The position numbers and the translations under genes are program-made. Below, in pieces: positions 17,094 to 24,903 of a stretch of DNA of 64,000 nucleotides. The notes beneath the pieces were generated by a model, which was given only the letters and a program-made list of their open reading frames with translations, ran no database searches and was not told the DNA's origin. The DNA lies in assembly GCF_000577615.1 (NCBI RefSeq), contig NZ_CBXX010000008.1:62001-126000 (forward strand). Reading direction: 5' to 3'. Source of the DNA: Herbaspirillum sp. RV1423 (GTDB lineage Bacteria > Pseudomonadota > Gammaproteobacteria > Burkholderiales > Burkholderiaceae_D). Every line of letters starts with the position of its first letter. The first letter of the stretch is position 1.

Positions 17094-18107
17094 TCAATTG
17101 GTGGGCGTGAATTGTTCGCTGTAGATGTTGGCCGGGTCCGCACCCAGTTCGATCAGGCGTTTGGTGGCTGCGTCGATCATCACTTGCGGACCGCAGAGAT
17201 AGGCGACGGTGTCGGGCGTCACATCGCCTTCGCGCAGGGCGCTGACCGGATTGCCGTGATGCATGCCTTCCTGCGGATCGCGGTCTACGCAGATGCGTGA
17301 TTCAAGCGTCGGCAGCCATTGCTTGCGCAGCGCGATGTCTTCCAGGCAGAACAGTGCGTCCGGCGTGGCGCAGCCGAAGCTGAGCAGCATCGGCGGCTTG
17401 CGTCCGCCGCTCTGGCGCAGGGTGTCGATCATCGACAGGATGGGGGCAAGGCCGGTGCCGCCGGCGACGAAGATATGCGGGGCACGCCTTTTCTCTTCGC
17501 GCAGGAAGAACGAGCCGTACGGGCCGGTCAGCCTCAGCACCTGATCCGGCTCGGCCATCTTCGACAGGAAGTTGGACATCGCGCCGTCGGGCAGGATGCG
17601 AATGAGAAATTCCAGCTTCGGTATATCAGTGCCTACGCTCGAGGGCGAATAGCTGCGCAGCACGCCGAGTCCCGGCACTTCGATCTGCATGAACTGGCCG
17701 GGACGGAATTCCATCCACTCGCCATCGGCCAGCTCCACCGTCAGACGCACGGCATTGCTGGCAATCTGCTCGACTGAATCGATAAAAGCGTGGACTTCGT
17801 GCGCGACGCTGGTGCCGGCTTTGCTGGTGTAAGCGAGGTCGAAACTGCAATCCGACTTTGCTTCGCACACGCACAGCAGGCGTGTGCCGGCCGCCACTTC
17901 GCTGGCGAGCAGGGTCGAGCTGACACCGGCGCGAACCTGCGCGTCGCCGGACGCCAGCGTGGCGACGCAAGTCGAGCAACTGCCGGATTGGCACTGGTAC
18001 AGCACGGGAATCTCGGCGGCGATGGCGGCGTCGAGGATGAATTCGCCGGCGGCGACGTCGAAACTACGGCTGACGCCGTCGGCATAGTGGAGGGTGACAT
18101 GAGGCAT
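17094..18107 (-). CDS. NADH:ferredoxin-type reductase component of a ring-hydroxylating oxygenase
   Basis: This 337-aa electron-transfer protein has an N-terminal plant-type [2Fe-2S] domain (C39, C44, C47 in CQSGSCSTC, and a fourth Cys at LLCVC, 79-81). It is followed by an FAD-binding barrel (LRSYSPSS) and an NAD domain (VAGGTGLAPILSM, LCGPQVMID). This ferredoxin-FNR order is that of BenC/OxoR-like two-component oxygenase reductases. It should pass electrons from NADH to the Rieske oxygenase encoded at 19708-21048; no separate Rieske ferredoxin is seen. It lies 23 bp from the upstream amidase and 19 bp from the M20-like gene. Confidence 0.93.
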   Translation of the reverse strand: MPHVTLHYADGVSRSFDVAAGEFILDAAIAAEIPVLYQCQSGSCSTCVATLASGDAQVRAGVSSTLLASEVAAGTRLLCVCEAKSDCSFDLAYTSKAGTSVAHEVHAFIDSVEQIASNAVRLTVELADGEWMEFRPGQFMQIEVPGLGVLRSYSPSSVGTDIPKLEFLIRILPDGAMSNFLSKMAEPDQVLRLTGPYGSFFLREEKRRAPHIFVAGGTGLAPILSMIDTLRQSGGRKPPMLLSFGCATPDALFCLEDIALRKQWLPTLESRICVDRDPQEGMHHGNPVSALREGDVTPDTVAYLCGPQVMIDAATKRLIELGADPANIYSEQFTPTN

Positions 18108-18130
18108 GGTGTTTCTCGTGGCGATGAAAT

Positions 18131-19528
18131 TTAAATACCGGGCGGATGCTGCTTGTGCCAGTCGCTGACGCGCTGCACGGCGATTCCCGCGCGGCACAGG
18201 AGGTTTTCCGAGCCTTTTTTCCCGATGAATTGGGCGCCCAGCGGCAAGCCCTGCCGCGTGAAACCGCAAGGCAGGCTCAGGCACGGATGGCCGCTGACGT
18301 TAAAGGGTGAAGTGAACTGAATCAGGCGCCGATTGGCTTCGGGGTCCGACGCGAGGTCGGCCAGTTGTCCGTAGGTCGGTGCGGCATACGGCTGCACCGG
18401 TGCGAGCACCAGGTCGACCTGGTTGAACAAGGCATCGACTTCACCGGTAAAGCGCTGCGCAGCGAGCAGGATGCGCTGGTAATCGAGGCCGCTCAGTTCG
18501 CGCCCGCCGTCGATCAGGCGGCTCAACGCCGGGCCGTATTCGGCGGCGCGACTCGGATAAGTGGCTTCGTGCGCGATCGCTGTCTGCACGCCGCAGTGAC
18601 GTTCCCAATTGGTGCTGACGGTGCGCGTGTCGGGCATGCACACGGCCTGCAACACGCCGCCGCCTTCACGGATGAAGTCGATGATTTGCTGCAAGCCTTT
18701 CTGGATGGCGGGATCGACGCCGTCGCTCAACCAGGACTCGTCCACGCCGATGCACAGCCCCTCAAAGGTTTCACTGACGCCGGAGATTTCCAGGCTGCCG
18801 CCGGGTAGCGACGTGGGATCCTTGGGGTCATGACCGGCGATGACGGACAGCAGCCAAAGTACATCCCTGGCGCTGCGGGCCATCGGACCGACATGGTCGA
18901 GGCTGGCTGCCAACTCGAATGCACCGTACCGGCTGACGCGGCCCCACGTCGGTTTCAGGCCGGTAAGGTTATTGGCGGCGGAGGGGAAACGGATCGAACC
19001 GCCGGTGTCGGTGCCCAAAGCTGCGTAGCAAAGGCCGGCCGCCGTGGCCACGCCGCTGCCGCTGGAAGAAGCGCCGGCCCAATGCGCCGCCCCCCAGGGA
19101 TTGTTGGGCGCCGGCAGCTCCGGGTGATGGATGGCGAACGCGCCTTCGGTCATGCGCATCTTGCCGAGGATGACCGCACCCGCATCCTTCAGCCGCGTCA
19201 CCACCGTGGCATCTTCCGATGCGAGATAATCGCGATAAATCGTGGTGCCCGCCGTGGTCGGCATGTCCTTTGTCCAGAACAGGTCTTTCACGCCGATCGG
19301 CACGCCATGCAAGGGGCCGCGGGATTCGCCGCGTGCGAGTTCGGCTTCGGCCTGACGCGCTTGCGCCAGCGCTTGCTCGGTCGCAGCACAGGCATAGCTG
19401 TTGAGTTTGCCGTCAAGCTGTTCGATGCGCGCGAGTTGCGCCTGCGTGACTTCGACGGGCGAGATCTTGCCGCTGTGGAGGAGCTGCGACAACTCGGATA
19501 TTTCCAGATAGTGCAATTCGTTTTCCAT
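18131..19528 (-). CDS. amidase signature (AS) family amidohydrolase
   Basis: This second AS amidase of the block is 465 aa. The triad is complete: K81 in PIGVKDLFW, the cis-Ser in GASSSGSG (152-159) and S178 in GTDTGGSIRFP. It is GatA-like in its N terminus (SELSQLLHSGKISPVEV), but no gatB or gatC is nearby, so a catabolic amidase is favoured. The start at 19528 has GGAGC upstream; the longer in-frame reading has no better site. It is separated from the oxygenase gene by 179 bp containing two hairpins. Confidence 0.92.
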   Translation of the reverse strand: MENELHYLEISELSQLLHSGKISPVEVTQAQLARIEQLDGKLNSYACAATEQALAQARQAEAELARGESRGPLHGVPIGVKDLFWTKDMPTTAGTTIYRDYLASEDATVVTRLKDAGAVILGKMRMTEGAFAIHHPELPAPNNPWGAAHWAGASSSGSGVATAAGLCYAALGTDTGGSIRFPSAANNLTGLKPTWGRVSRYGAFELAASLDHVGPMARSARDVLWLLSVIAGHDPKDPTSLPGGSLEISGVSETFEGLCIGVDESWLSDGVDPAIQKGLQQIIDFIREGGGVLQAVCMPDTRTVSTNWERHCGVQTAIAHEATYPSRAAEYGPALSRLIDGGRELSGLDYQRILLAAQRFTGEVDALFNQVDLVLAPVQPYAAPTYGQLADLASDPEANRRLIQFTSPFNVSGHPCLSLPCGFTRQGLPLGAQFIGKKGSENLLCRAGIAVQRVSDWHKQHPPGI

Positions 19529-19572
19529 GCTCGCTCCAGGCCACGGAAGAAGCGCAATGTGAAGGTCTCGGC

Positions 19573-19657
19573 GCACGGCGACGTTGTTCGACGCGCCGTG
19601 CTGCGAAAAAAAGAAAAGTTGCGAACCCGGATCGAACCTGCCGACGGTCGGCAGGTT
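19573..19657. other. two intercistronic hairpins between the oxygenase and amidase genes
   Basis: In a 179-bp gap the sequence holds a 10-bp perfect stem with 3-nt loop (AACCTGCCGA at 19635-19644, complement at 19648-19657) and an 8-bp stem with 13-nt loop (19573-19580 with 19594-19601). On the minus strand a T-rich stretch (TTTTCTTTTTTT) lies between them. They could give partial termination or mRNA protection, making oxygenase levels exceed those of the downstream genes. Confidence 0.5.
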
Positions 19658-19707
19658 GCGAGTCGACTCAACAAGACCGTGCTTGATGGCACAGCCTTGT
19701 GCGCGAC

Positions 19708-21048
19708 TTACACGTCATCCGAGATCTTCGGGACCTTGTAGCCGGGGCGCATGCCGTCGGCCGTATCCTTGAAGCGCAGGCTGGTGTTTTTCAGCGCGCC
19801 GGCAACGCCGCGTCCGGGCTTGGCGATGCCGCGATTCCAGCGCGAGGCCAATTTTCGCCAGGTGATCGGGGACACGTCGGTCGCCACCAGTTGCTCGTCA
19901 TCCCAGCCGGTGCCGTCAGAATAGAAGTTCTGCATGGCTTCGCGGGCATACAGGTCGCAATCGTTGAAGCCGTGCAGGGCGAGCGGCTTGAAGACGCGGT
20001 CGAAGCGGTACTGGAACTTGTCGCGTTCAGCCTGAGTTGGACAAACGCGCACCAGCACTTCCCAGTATTCGTGCGTGTCGTCGGTGATCGGCACGTACCA
20101 TTCGTACTGGACCACGTGCTCTTCCGGCCAGTTCTCGACCATCAGCACGCCCGGCAACACGACCGAGGTGCGGTAGAAACGGCCTTTGATGCCCTCCACC
20201 TTGAGGCCCAGCTTTTTGTTCTCCAGTACCGGTGCCCACTTGTCGGTGAACAACCACTGCATCAGCCCCTTCGGGCCCTTGTCGTCTTCGACGGTGGTGA
20301 TGCAGTCATCGGCAGCCGGCAGGATACCCAACGGCAGCACCCACTCCATTGCATGAACGATGGTGTTGTCCTTGTGGACCAGAATGTGGGCATTGTCAAA
20401 ACCGTTCTCGCAAGCGATGCGCCAGTTGCCGAAGCCGGTGCGGTGCATGCCCAGCGCGACAGCGCCTTCATCCAGCACGCTCGGTGCGGATGGCCACAGC
20501 GGATGTGGGAAGCGCTCGCTATTTTCCGGGAAGCGGAACGGCAGGTCGTCGGAAAGCGGCGGCACATCGGCATCGGGGAAATCGTCTTCGCGCACGAACA
20601 CGAAGATCATGCCGGCCAGCTCCTGCACCGGGTAGGTAGTGATGCCGGTCGTGCCGACCAGTTTGTCGTCGGGGTTGGCCACGATGGTGGACAGCACGCC
20701 GGAATCGAGATCGAAGGTGAAGCCGTGGTACCAGCAGGAGATCGTTTCCTTGTTGAAGCACATCGGCTTCTCGGACAGGCGAACGCCACGGTGTACGCAC
20801 TGATCCTTCAGCGCGTAGACCTTGCCGTCGACACGGCGCAGAACGATGGGGATGCCGCAGATCTGGATGCCTTCGACGTGGTCTTCCGGCAGCTCATTGC
20901 TGAACAAGGCCGGATACCAGTGATTAATGAAACCCCAAGCCGCATCTTTGTACGGCTGGTATTGACTCTGGACTTTGCTGCTGTTGGTGCGCTCTTCGCT
21001 GATGCCGTTCTTGATGACGCGGCGACGGACAACGGGTTGATCTGCCAT
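19708..21048 (-). CDS. Rieske non-heme iron oxygenase, large subunit (CarAa/OxoO-like)
   Basis: This terminal oxygenase (446 aa) activates an aromatic ring by dioxygenation or monooxygenation. The Rieske [2Fe-2S] site is C84-x-H86 and C105-x2-H108 (CVHRG and CWYHG). The mononuclear iron site is in ENGFDNAHILVHKDN with D218, H221 and H225. The HxxxH spacing of 4 matches carbazole-dioxygenase/2-oxoquinoline-monooxygenase-type homotrimeric enzymes rather than naphthalene dioxygenase (spacing 5). No beta subunit is nearby, which also fits that class. It is the first gene of its operon, 84 bp downstream of a conserved regulator box. Substrate unknown. Confidence 0.92.
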   Translation of the reverse strand: MADQPVVRRRVIKNGISEERTNSSKVQSQYQPYKDAAWGFINHWYPALFSNELPEDHVEGIQICGIPIVLRRVDGKVYALKDQCVHRGVRLSEKPMCFNKETISCWYHGFTFDLDSGVLSTIVANPDDKLVGTTGITTYPVQELAGMIFVFVREDDFPDADVPPLSDDLPFRFPENSERFPHPLWPSAPSVLDEGAVALGMHRTGFGNWRIACENGFDNAHILVHKDNTIVHAMEWVLPLGILPAADDCITTVEDDKGPKGLMQWLFTDKWAPVLENKKLGLKVEGIKGRFYRTSVVLPGVLMVENWPEEHVVQYEWYVPITDDTHEYWEVLVRVCPTQAERDKFQYRFDRVFKPLALHGFNDCDLYAREAMQNFYSDGTGWDDEQLVATDVSPITWRKLASRWNRGIAKPGRGVAGALKNTSLRFKDTADGMRPGYKVPKISDDV

Positions 21049-21131
21049 GAAAGCCTCCTACGGACTGGAAAAAAGCTTCGCGCCTATGCGAAGCAGTTGA
21101 TCTCATCCTACGTATCGCCATCCCGCTTGGC

Positions 21132-21166
21132 GCTCCCGTAGGTGAAACCTCTATCCCGTCAATGCA
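21132..21166 (-). promoter_or_regulatory. XylS/BenR-type tandem activator box upstream of the oxygenase operon
   Basis: On the minus strand the proximal repeat TGCA-TTGACG-GGATA (21166-21152) is followed 20 bp on by TTCA-CCTACG-GGAGC (21146-21132). TGCA-N6-GGNTA in tandem is the established operator form of XylS/BenR-class activators. The same 35-bp unit recurs at 24475-24509 with a handful of changes. A TAGGAT about 25 bp downstream could serve as -10. The regulator at 24904-25902 is the obvious candidate ligand. Confidence 0.72.
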
Positions 21167-21259
21167 CAAAAACACCGGAACTTCTCACGCTCACCTGTGT
21201 GCAGCGATCGGGATGTATCGATGTAGTCGTGGAGTCGATCCTGTAGCCAGCGAAATGAG

Positions 21260-21290
21260 GAAAGCCCCGGCAGAACGTCCGCCGGGGCTT
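21260..21290 (-). terminator. intrinsic terminator of the dehydrogenase/hemerythrin/SDR operon
   Basis: A 10-bp perfect stem AAGCCCCGGC (21262-21271) pairs with 21281-21290 around a 9-nt loop; on the minus strand it runs into TTTCCTC. It stands 39 bp past the SDR stop, separating that operon from the oxygenase operon. Confidence 0.75.
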
Positions 21291-21328
21291 GAGAGAAATG
21301 TTGCCGCGTTACTGCCTGCTTCACGCCG

Positions 21329-22072
21329 TCAGGCCGTCATGCCGCCATCGACCGACAGCATCGCGCCAGTGACGTAGCTCGACTTGTCGGACAGCAGGTA
21401 CAGCACTGCTTCGGCCACTTCATTGGGCTGGCCGATACGGCGAATGGGGATCATGTCGTCGAGCAGATGGACATCGCCGCCGGTCGAACGCATGTAGTTC
21501 GGCGTCTCGGTCGCACCGGGACATACCGCATTGATACGGATGTTCTGACCCGCGTATTCTTTTGCGACCGCCTTCGTAAGACCGACCACCGCGTGCTTGG
21601 CGGCCACATAGTGGGCGATGCCGTTCATGCCTCGCAGGCCGAAGATCGACGCATTGTTCACAATGGCGCCGCCCCCCGTGCGCAGCATCGCTTCGATCTG
21701 GTACTTCACACCGTAGTAGACGCCCTTGAAGTTGAGGTCGATGATCCATTCCGATTCTTCGACCGGCGTCTGATCGATCGGTTTGAAGTCGGCGTGACCT
21801 CCCGCATTGTTGAACGCGAAATCGAGACGGCCGAAACGCGACTCGATGAACTTGACGAGTGCTTCATTATCCTCGCGGCGCGAGGCGTCGGTCACTTTGA
21901 TCTCAGCCTTGCCGCCTGTCTTGACGATTTCGTCGCGCACCGCGGCAAGCTTGTCTTCGGTACGACCGGCCAGCACCACTGTCGCGCCTTCGGCTGCGAG
22001 CGCCAGAGCCGCGGCGCGTCCCATACCCGAGCCGCCGCCTGTCACCAGGCCGATCTTATCTTTCATCAACAT
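21329..22072 (-). CDS. SDR-family NAD(P) dehydrogenase
   Basis: This classical short-chain dehydrogenase (247 aa) has the cofactor motif TGGGSGMGRA (11-20), NNAGG near 89, the catalytic Ser in NNASIFG, and YVAAK as the Tyr-x3-Lys pair. Next to a Rieske oxygenase regulon it may rearomatise a cis-dihydrodiol to a catechol, but SDR specificity cannot be read from these motifs. A second Met codon two residues in could be the true start. It is the last gene before a strong terminator and lies 28 bp after the hemerythrin gene. Confidence 0.9.
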   Translation of the reverse strand: MLMKDKIGLVTGGGSGMGRAAALALAAEGATVVLAGRTEDKLAAVRDEIVKTGGKAEIKVTDASRREDNEALVKFIESRFGRLDFAFNNAGGHADFKPIDQTPVEESEWIIDLNFKGVYYGVKYQIEAMLRTGGGAIVNNASIFGLRGMNGIAHYVAAKHAVVGLTKAVAKEYAGQNIRINAVCPGATETPNYMRSTGGDVHLLDDMIPIRRIGQPNEVAEAVLYLLSDKSSYVTGAMLSVDGGMTA

Positions 22073-22100
22073 ACGAATCCATTTTTAACACTGCTTTCGC

Positions 22101-22613
22101 TCAGGTGAAGGCTGACTCTTGCTGCACACCGTTACCGAGGTCGCGCCGCAGGATCACCGGTGCGCCGCCGTACCGACGTTTGCTGATCCACGCGGACAGC
22201 GCGGAATCGAGATAGGTGGCGTGCTTCGGGAACCAATCCGCGAGCGCGACGGCAAGACGACGCACGTCGCGTAAGCCGACCTGTCCGATCTTCGCCAGCG
22301 CATTCACTTGCTGCACGGAGTCGAGCACCTTCTGATGTTCGTCGAGGTGACAATCCATATTCGGATACTCGGTGCGCTCCATCCACTCGCGCTCAGTACC
22401 GAAATGTGCAAGCAGGTGATCCTCAACCGCCTGGAGGCAGCCGAGGGCCGTCACCGCATCACATTTGGAAAGCGCCTTGACGACGCAGACGAATTCTTCA
22501 TGGGCGTCGTCGATCGGACCATGACCGAGCAGCATCGCATCGCTCCACTCGAGTTTTTCGGCAGCCTTCTCGTCTAACCCGACCTGATGTGCGTGCGCGT
22601 GGTGATGGGACAT
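22101..22613 (-). CDS. bacteriohemerythrin
   Basis: This 170-aa single-domain hemerythrin carries an O2-binding di-iron site: H in GHGPIDDAHEEF, the HxxxH-E set in HLLAHFGTEREWME, HxxxH in HLDEHQ, and the C-terminal H...D in FPKHATYLDSAL. All the expected ligands of the family are visible. The N terminus is His-rich (SHHHAHAH). Bacteriohemerythrins bind oxygen and can supply or sense it. Its place inside a catabolic operon with a Rieske oxygenase regulon hints at O2 delivery or buffering; that is inference. Confidence 0.9.
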   Translation of the reverse strand: MSHHHAHAHQVGLDEKAAEKLEWSDAMLLGHGPIDDAHEEFVCVVKALSKCDAVTALGCLQAVEDHLLAHFGTEREWMERTEYPNMDCHLDEHQKVLDSVQQVNALAKIGQVGLRDVRRLAVALADWFPKHATYLDSALSAWISKRRYGGAPVILRRDLGNGVQQESAFT

Positions 22614-22646
22614 GCATGAACTCCTGTGTCAGTCTGTCGGACAGTA

Positions 22647-23180
22647 TTATTTTTTGGCGCCGATGAGCACGGACAGCATCACTGCCGGTGTTTGGCTGCG
22701 ATTGCGCCAGGCATGGCGCGTACCGTTCTGGATCACGACATCGCCCGCTTTCAGATGCCGAATCTCGCCATCGTCGAGTTCGAGCCAAAGCTCGCCGGAC
22801 AGGATCACGTCGTAGTCGACCGTTGCAGTGCGGTGAAAACCCGATCCGTCAGTATCAAACGACTCGGCCAGGCCCGGAAGGTACTTGGCGTATTCCGCGC
22901 CGGCAGCGGCGCCGTCGAAGTCCTGCGCAGCCATCACGCTATCGGGCGGAAACTGCACGACGATCACGCTTGTGCCGTGCGGCGCGGGCAGCATGGGTTG
23001 GATGCCGACCACCGGGTCGCGTCCATCGAAAGGCAACTTGGGCTCAGCCGTGGTCGTGGCCCATACCAGCGTGGTGCGAAAACCCGGCACCGCCGCGTAG
23101 TCGTGCGTGTTCTCGACCGGACCGTCAGACATCACCACCGACTTGCCGTTACGCTCGCCGGTTACGATACGTCTTACCAT
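22647..23180 (-). CDS. cupin-domain protein
   Basis: This 177-aa protein has a C-terminal single cupin barrel: FHRTATVDYDVILSGELWLEL (motif 1-like) and LKAGDVVIQNGTRHAWRNRS (motif 2, with His). It ends SVLIGAKK. Metal-binding His positions are partly present. No enzymatic role can be assigned; small cupins of this type often accompany dehydrogenase or aromatic-degradation genes. It lies 38 bp after the oxidoreductase and 33 bp before the hemerythrin. Confidence 0.83.
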   Translation of the reverse strand: MVRRIVTGERNGKSVVMSDGPVENTHDYAAVPGFRTTLVWATTTAEPKLPFDGRDPVVGIQPMLPAPHGTSVIVVQFPPDSVMAAQDFDGAAAGAEYAKYLPGLAESFDTDGSGFHRTATVDYDVILSGELWLELDDGEIRHLKAGDVVIQNGTRHAWRNRSQTPAVMLSVLIGAKK

Positions 23181-23218
23181 TTCAAACTCCTTGTTCTTGT
23201 TGCGAATGGGTCGTGCAC

Positions 23219-24334
23219 TTACTGCACGATCACCACGTTGACGAAACCGCCCTTGCGTTTTTCTGCATCGGCGAGCGCCTCATTGGCCTGCTCGAGCGCA
23301 TAGGTGTGATTCTCGAATACGCTCAAATCCAGTGTGCCGGCTGCGGCCATATAGGCCAGATCCTGGCCTTCGCCGACCGTGAACCACAGAGAGGTCAGCA
23401 GACTGATTTGCGAGCACATGATTTCGTGCAGGTTCAACGGCAGCGGATCGGACATCGCCCCCACCTCGACCAGACGACCGCCTCGCGCCAGCGACCGCAG
23501 GCAGTCGAGCGTGACCTGATGCGACGCGCCCGGGCCGATCGCGTCAAGCACCGCATCGACACCCATGCCGTCCGTCTCGCTCCGCACCCATTCACCGAGA
23601 TCGCCGGAACCATACGAGAAGGTGCGAATGCGGTCTGGATCAAGTGCCCGCAGACGTTCGAGCAACTCGACATTGCGCGCCACGCAGAAGATCTTGACCG
23701 CGCCCATCGCCCTCGCAATCTGCACCGCGCCCAAGCCCAGCGTGCCGCTGGCGCCGCTGATCAGGACCGTCTTGCCGGCGCCGATACCGGCTTTGCGCAA
23801 GCCCGAATAGGCTGTACCCAGATAGCCGAAGCGGGCAGCTTGCTCGAAGCTCACCGCCGCCGGCAGCTTGACGAGACCGTCGGCCGGCGCCGTCGCATAC
23901 TGGCTGAAGCCGCCATAGGGGTACTGCTGGTAAATCTGCTTCGAACGCGGGCCGAAGCCGAAATAGCCTTGGAAGGTATAGGCCACGCAGTTGGTCGGCT
24001 CACCCATGCGGCAAGCGTGGCACGAGCCGCAGGAGCGGCCCGGGTTGATGTACACGCGGTCGCCCGGCACAACCCCCGTCACAGCCGAACCGACTTCAGC
24101 CACTACGCCGGCGATATCGAGACCAAAAATCGCAGGCAGGTCCGGCAACGTCAGGTAAGAACGTTCGCCATAGTGGCTAATCACATTGCGCAGGTTCGGC
24201 ACGACGCCGGACGCCTTGACCTTGACGACCACATCCGTCGGACGCAACAGCGTCGGGCGCGGAATCGTGTCCAGTTGGAAATGCCCACTGGAGTCGTACA
24301 CGCGCATCGCCTTCATTACATTCTTTGCATTCAT
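23219..24334 (-). CDS. zinc-type (MDR) alcohol dehydrogenase/quinone reductase-like protein
   Basis: This 371-aa medium-chain dehydrogenase has the Rossmann motif GASGTLGLGAVQIA. The structural zinc lobe is complete (C102, C105, C108, C116 in CGSCHACRMGEPTNC). The catalytic zinc ligands are absent: the segment where a ligand Cys is usual reads SGVVPNLRNV, and FGLDIAG replaces GHE. The mix suggests a reductase or dehydrogenase that does not use catalytic zinc. It is the first gene of its operon, 141 bp downstream of the conserved XylS-like box. An internal Met at residue 7 is an alternative start. Confidence 0.87.
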   Translation of the reverse strand: MNAKNVMKAMRVYDSSGHFQLDTIPRPTLLRPTDVVVKVKASGVVPNLRNVISHYGERSYLTLPDLPAIFGLDIAGVVAEVGSAVTGVVPGDRVYINPGRSCGSCHACRMGEPTNCVAYTFQGYFGFGPRSKQIYQQYPYGGFSQYATAPADGLVKLPAAVSFEQAARFGYLGTAYSGLRKAGIGAGKTVLISGASGTLGLGAVQIARAMGAVKIFCVARNVELLERLRALDPDRIRTFSYGSGDLGEWVRSETDGMGVDAVLDAIGPGASHQVTLDCLRSLARGGRLVEVGAMSDPLPLNLHEIMCSQISLLTSLWFTVGEGQDLAYMAAAGTLDLSVFENHTYALEQANEALADAEKRKGGFVNVVIVQ

Positions 24335-24474
24335 GTCTGTTTCCTTGATCTGGTAATAGGGTCGAGTTCACCCCGTGCGGCCCGCGCAGCAGCGGGATGT
24401 GGAGTGCGCCGCTCACGGCGCGGCCGACAACACCTGTCCTGGGGTCGATCCTATGCATGTAGAGCGCGGCTGGC

Positions 24475-24509
24475 GCTCCCGCAGGCGAAACTACTATCCC
24501 GCTAATGCA
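24475..24509 (-). promoter_or_regulatory. XylS/BenR-type tandem activator box upstream of the dehydrogenase operon
   Basis: On the minus strand TGCA-TTAGCG-GGATA (24509-24495) is followed 20 bp on by TTCG-CCTGCG-GGAGC (24489-24475). This is the same arrangement as the site at 21132-21166; both are flanked by the shared string TGGCGCTCCCG on the plus strand. Conservation of the whole unit between two promoters 3.3 kb apart points to a bound regulator. Confidence 0.72.
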
Positions 24510-24562
24510 GAAAAGCGGGAGCCTTTGCGCTGACCGGCCTAGTTAATTACGGCGCGGGGGCG

Positions 24563-24702
24563 TTCAGGAGCGCATCAATGTTTCGGAGGGATTTCGTGGA
24601 AGGCGGTGGCGGTGGCACTTCGCCTGGCAGGGTGAGACTGAAGGAAGTTCACACATGCTGCAAGCGCACTACCTTGAGGTAATGCATCCGCGAGGGTGCT
24701 GT
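24563..24702 (-). pseudogene. remnant of a second AraC-family C-terminal domain
   Basis: The segment is a broken copy of the 3' end of the adjacent regulator gene. The strings at its two ends match that gene: a 24-bp identical stretch at 24564-24587 and 24901-24924, and on the minus strand MHYLKVVRLQHV followed by a stop, against MHYLKEVRLRRV in the intact protein. The middle (second helix-turn-helix) is missing and the reading frame is interrupted. It is a relic of a duplicated or replaced regulator. Confidence 0.65.
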
Positions 24703-24903
24703 TATTTGGCTGGACAAAGCGCCCCTTGTTGAACCGGCGGGCAGCCGACCGGATTCCGAAGCCGTCGTAGGCCAGGACCTTGATCGTAGTCAGGCGCACG
24801 TCATATGTCACGCCGGCGAAGACGACGTGGCGAATTCAATCGATGAACAAGGCGACCTGAAGCGGTAAATTGAACCGCGACAGATCGGTCATGTCGGCAG
24901 CGT

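Noticed and set aside
19627-19640. GGATCGAACC identical to part of the tRNA-Arg T-arm, considered as an attachment-site copy
   Set aside because: Only 10 bp match, the flanks differ, and such a match is expected by chance in 64 kb; it is also part of a local hairpin.
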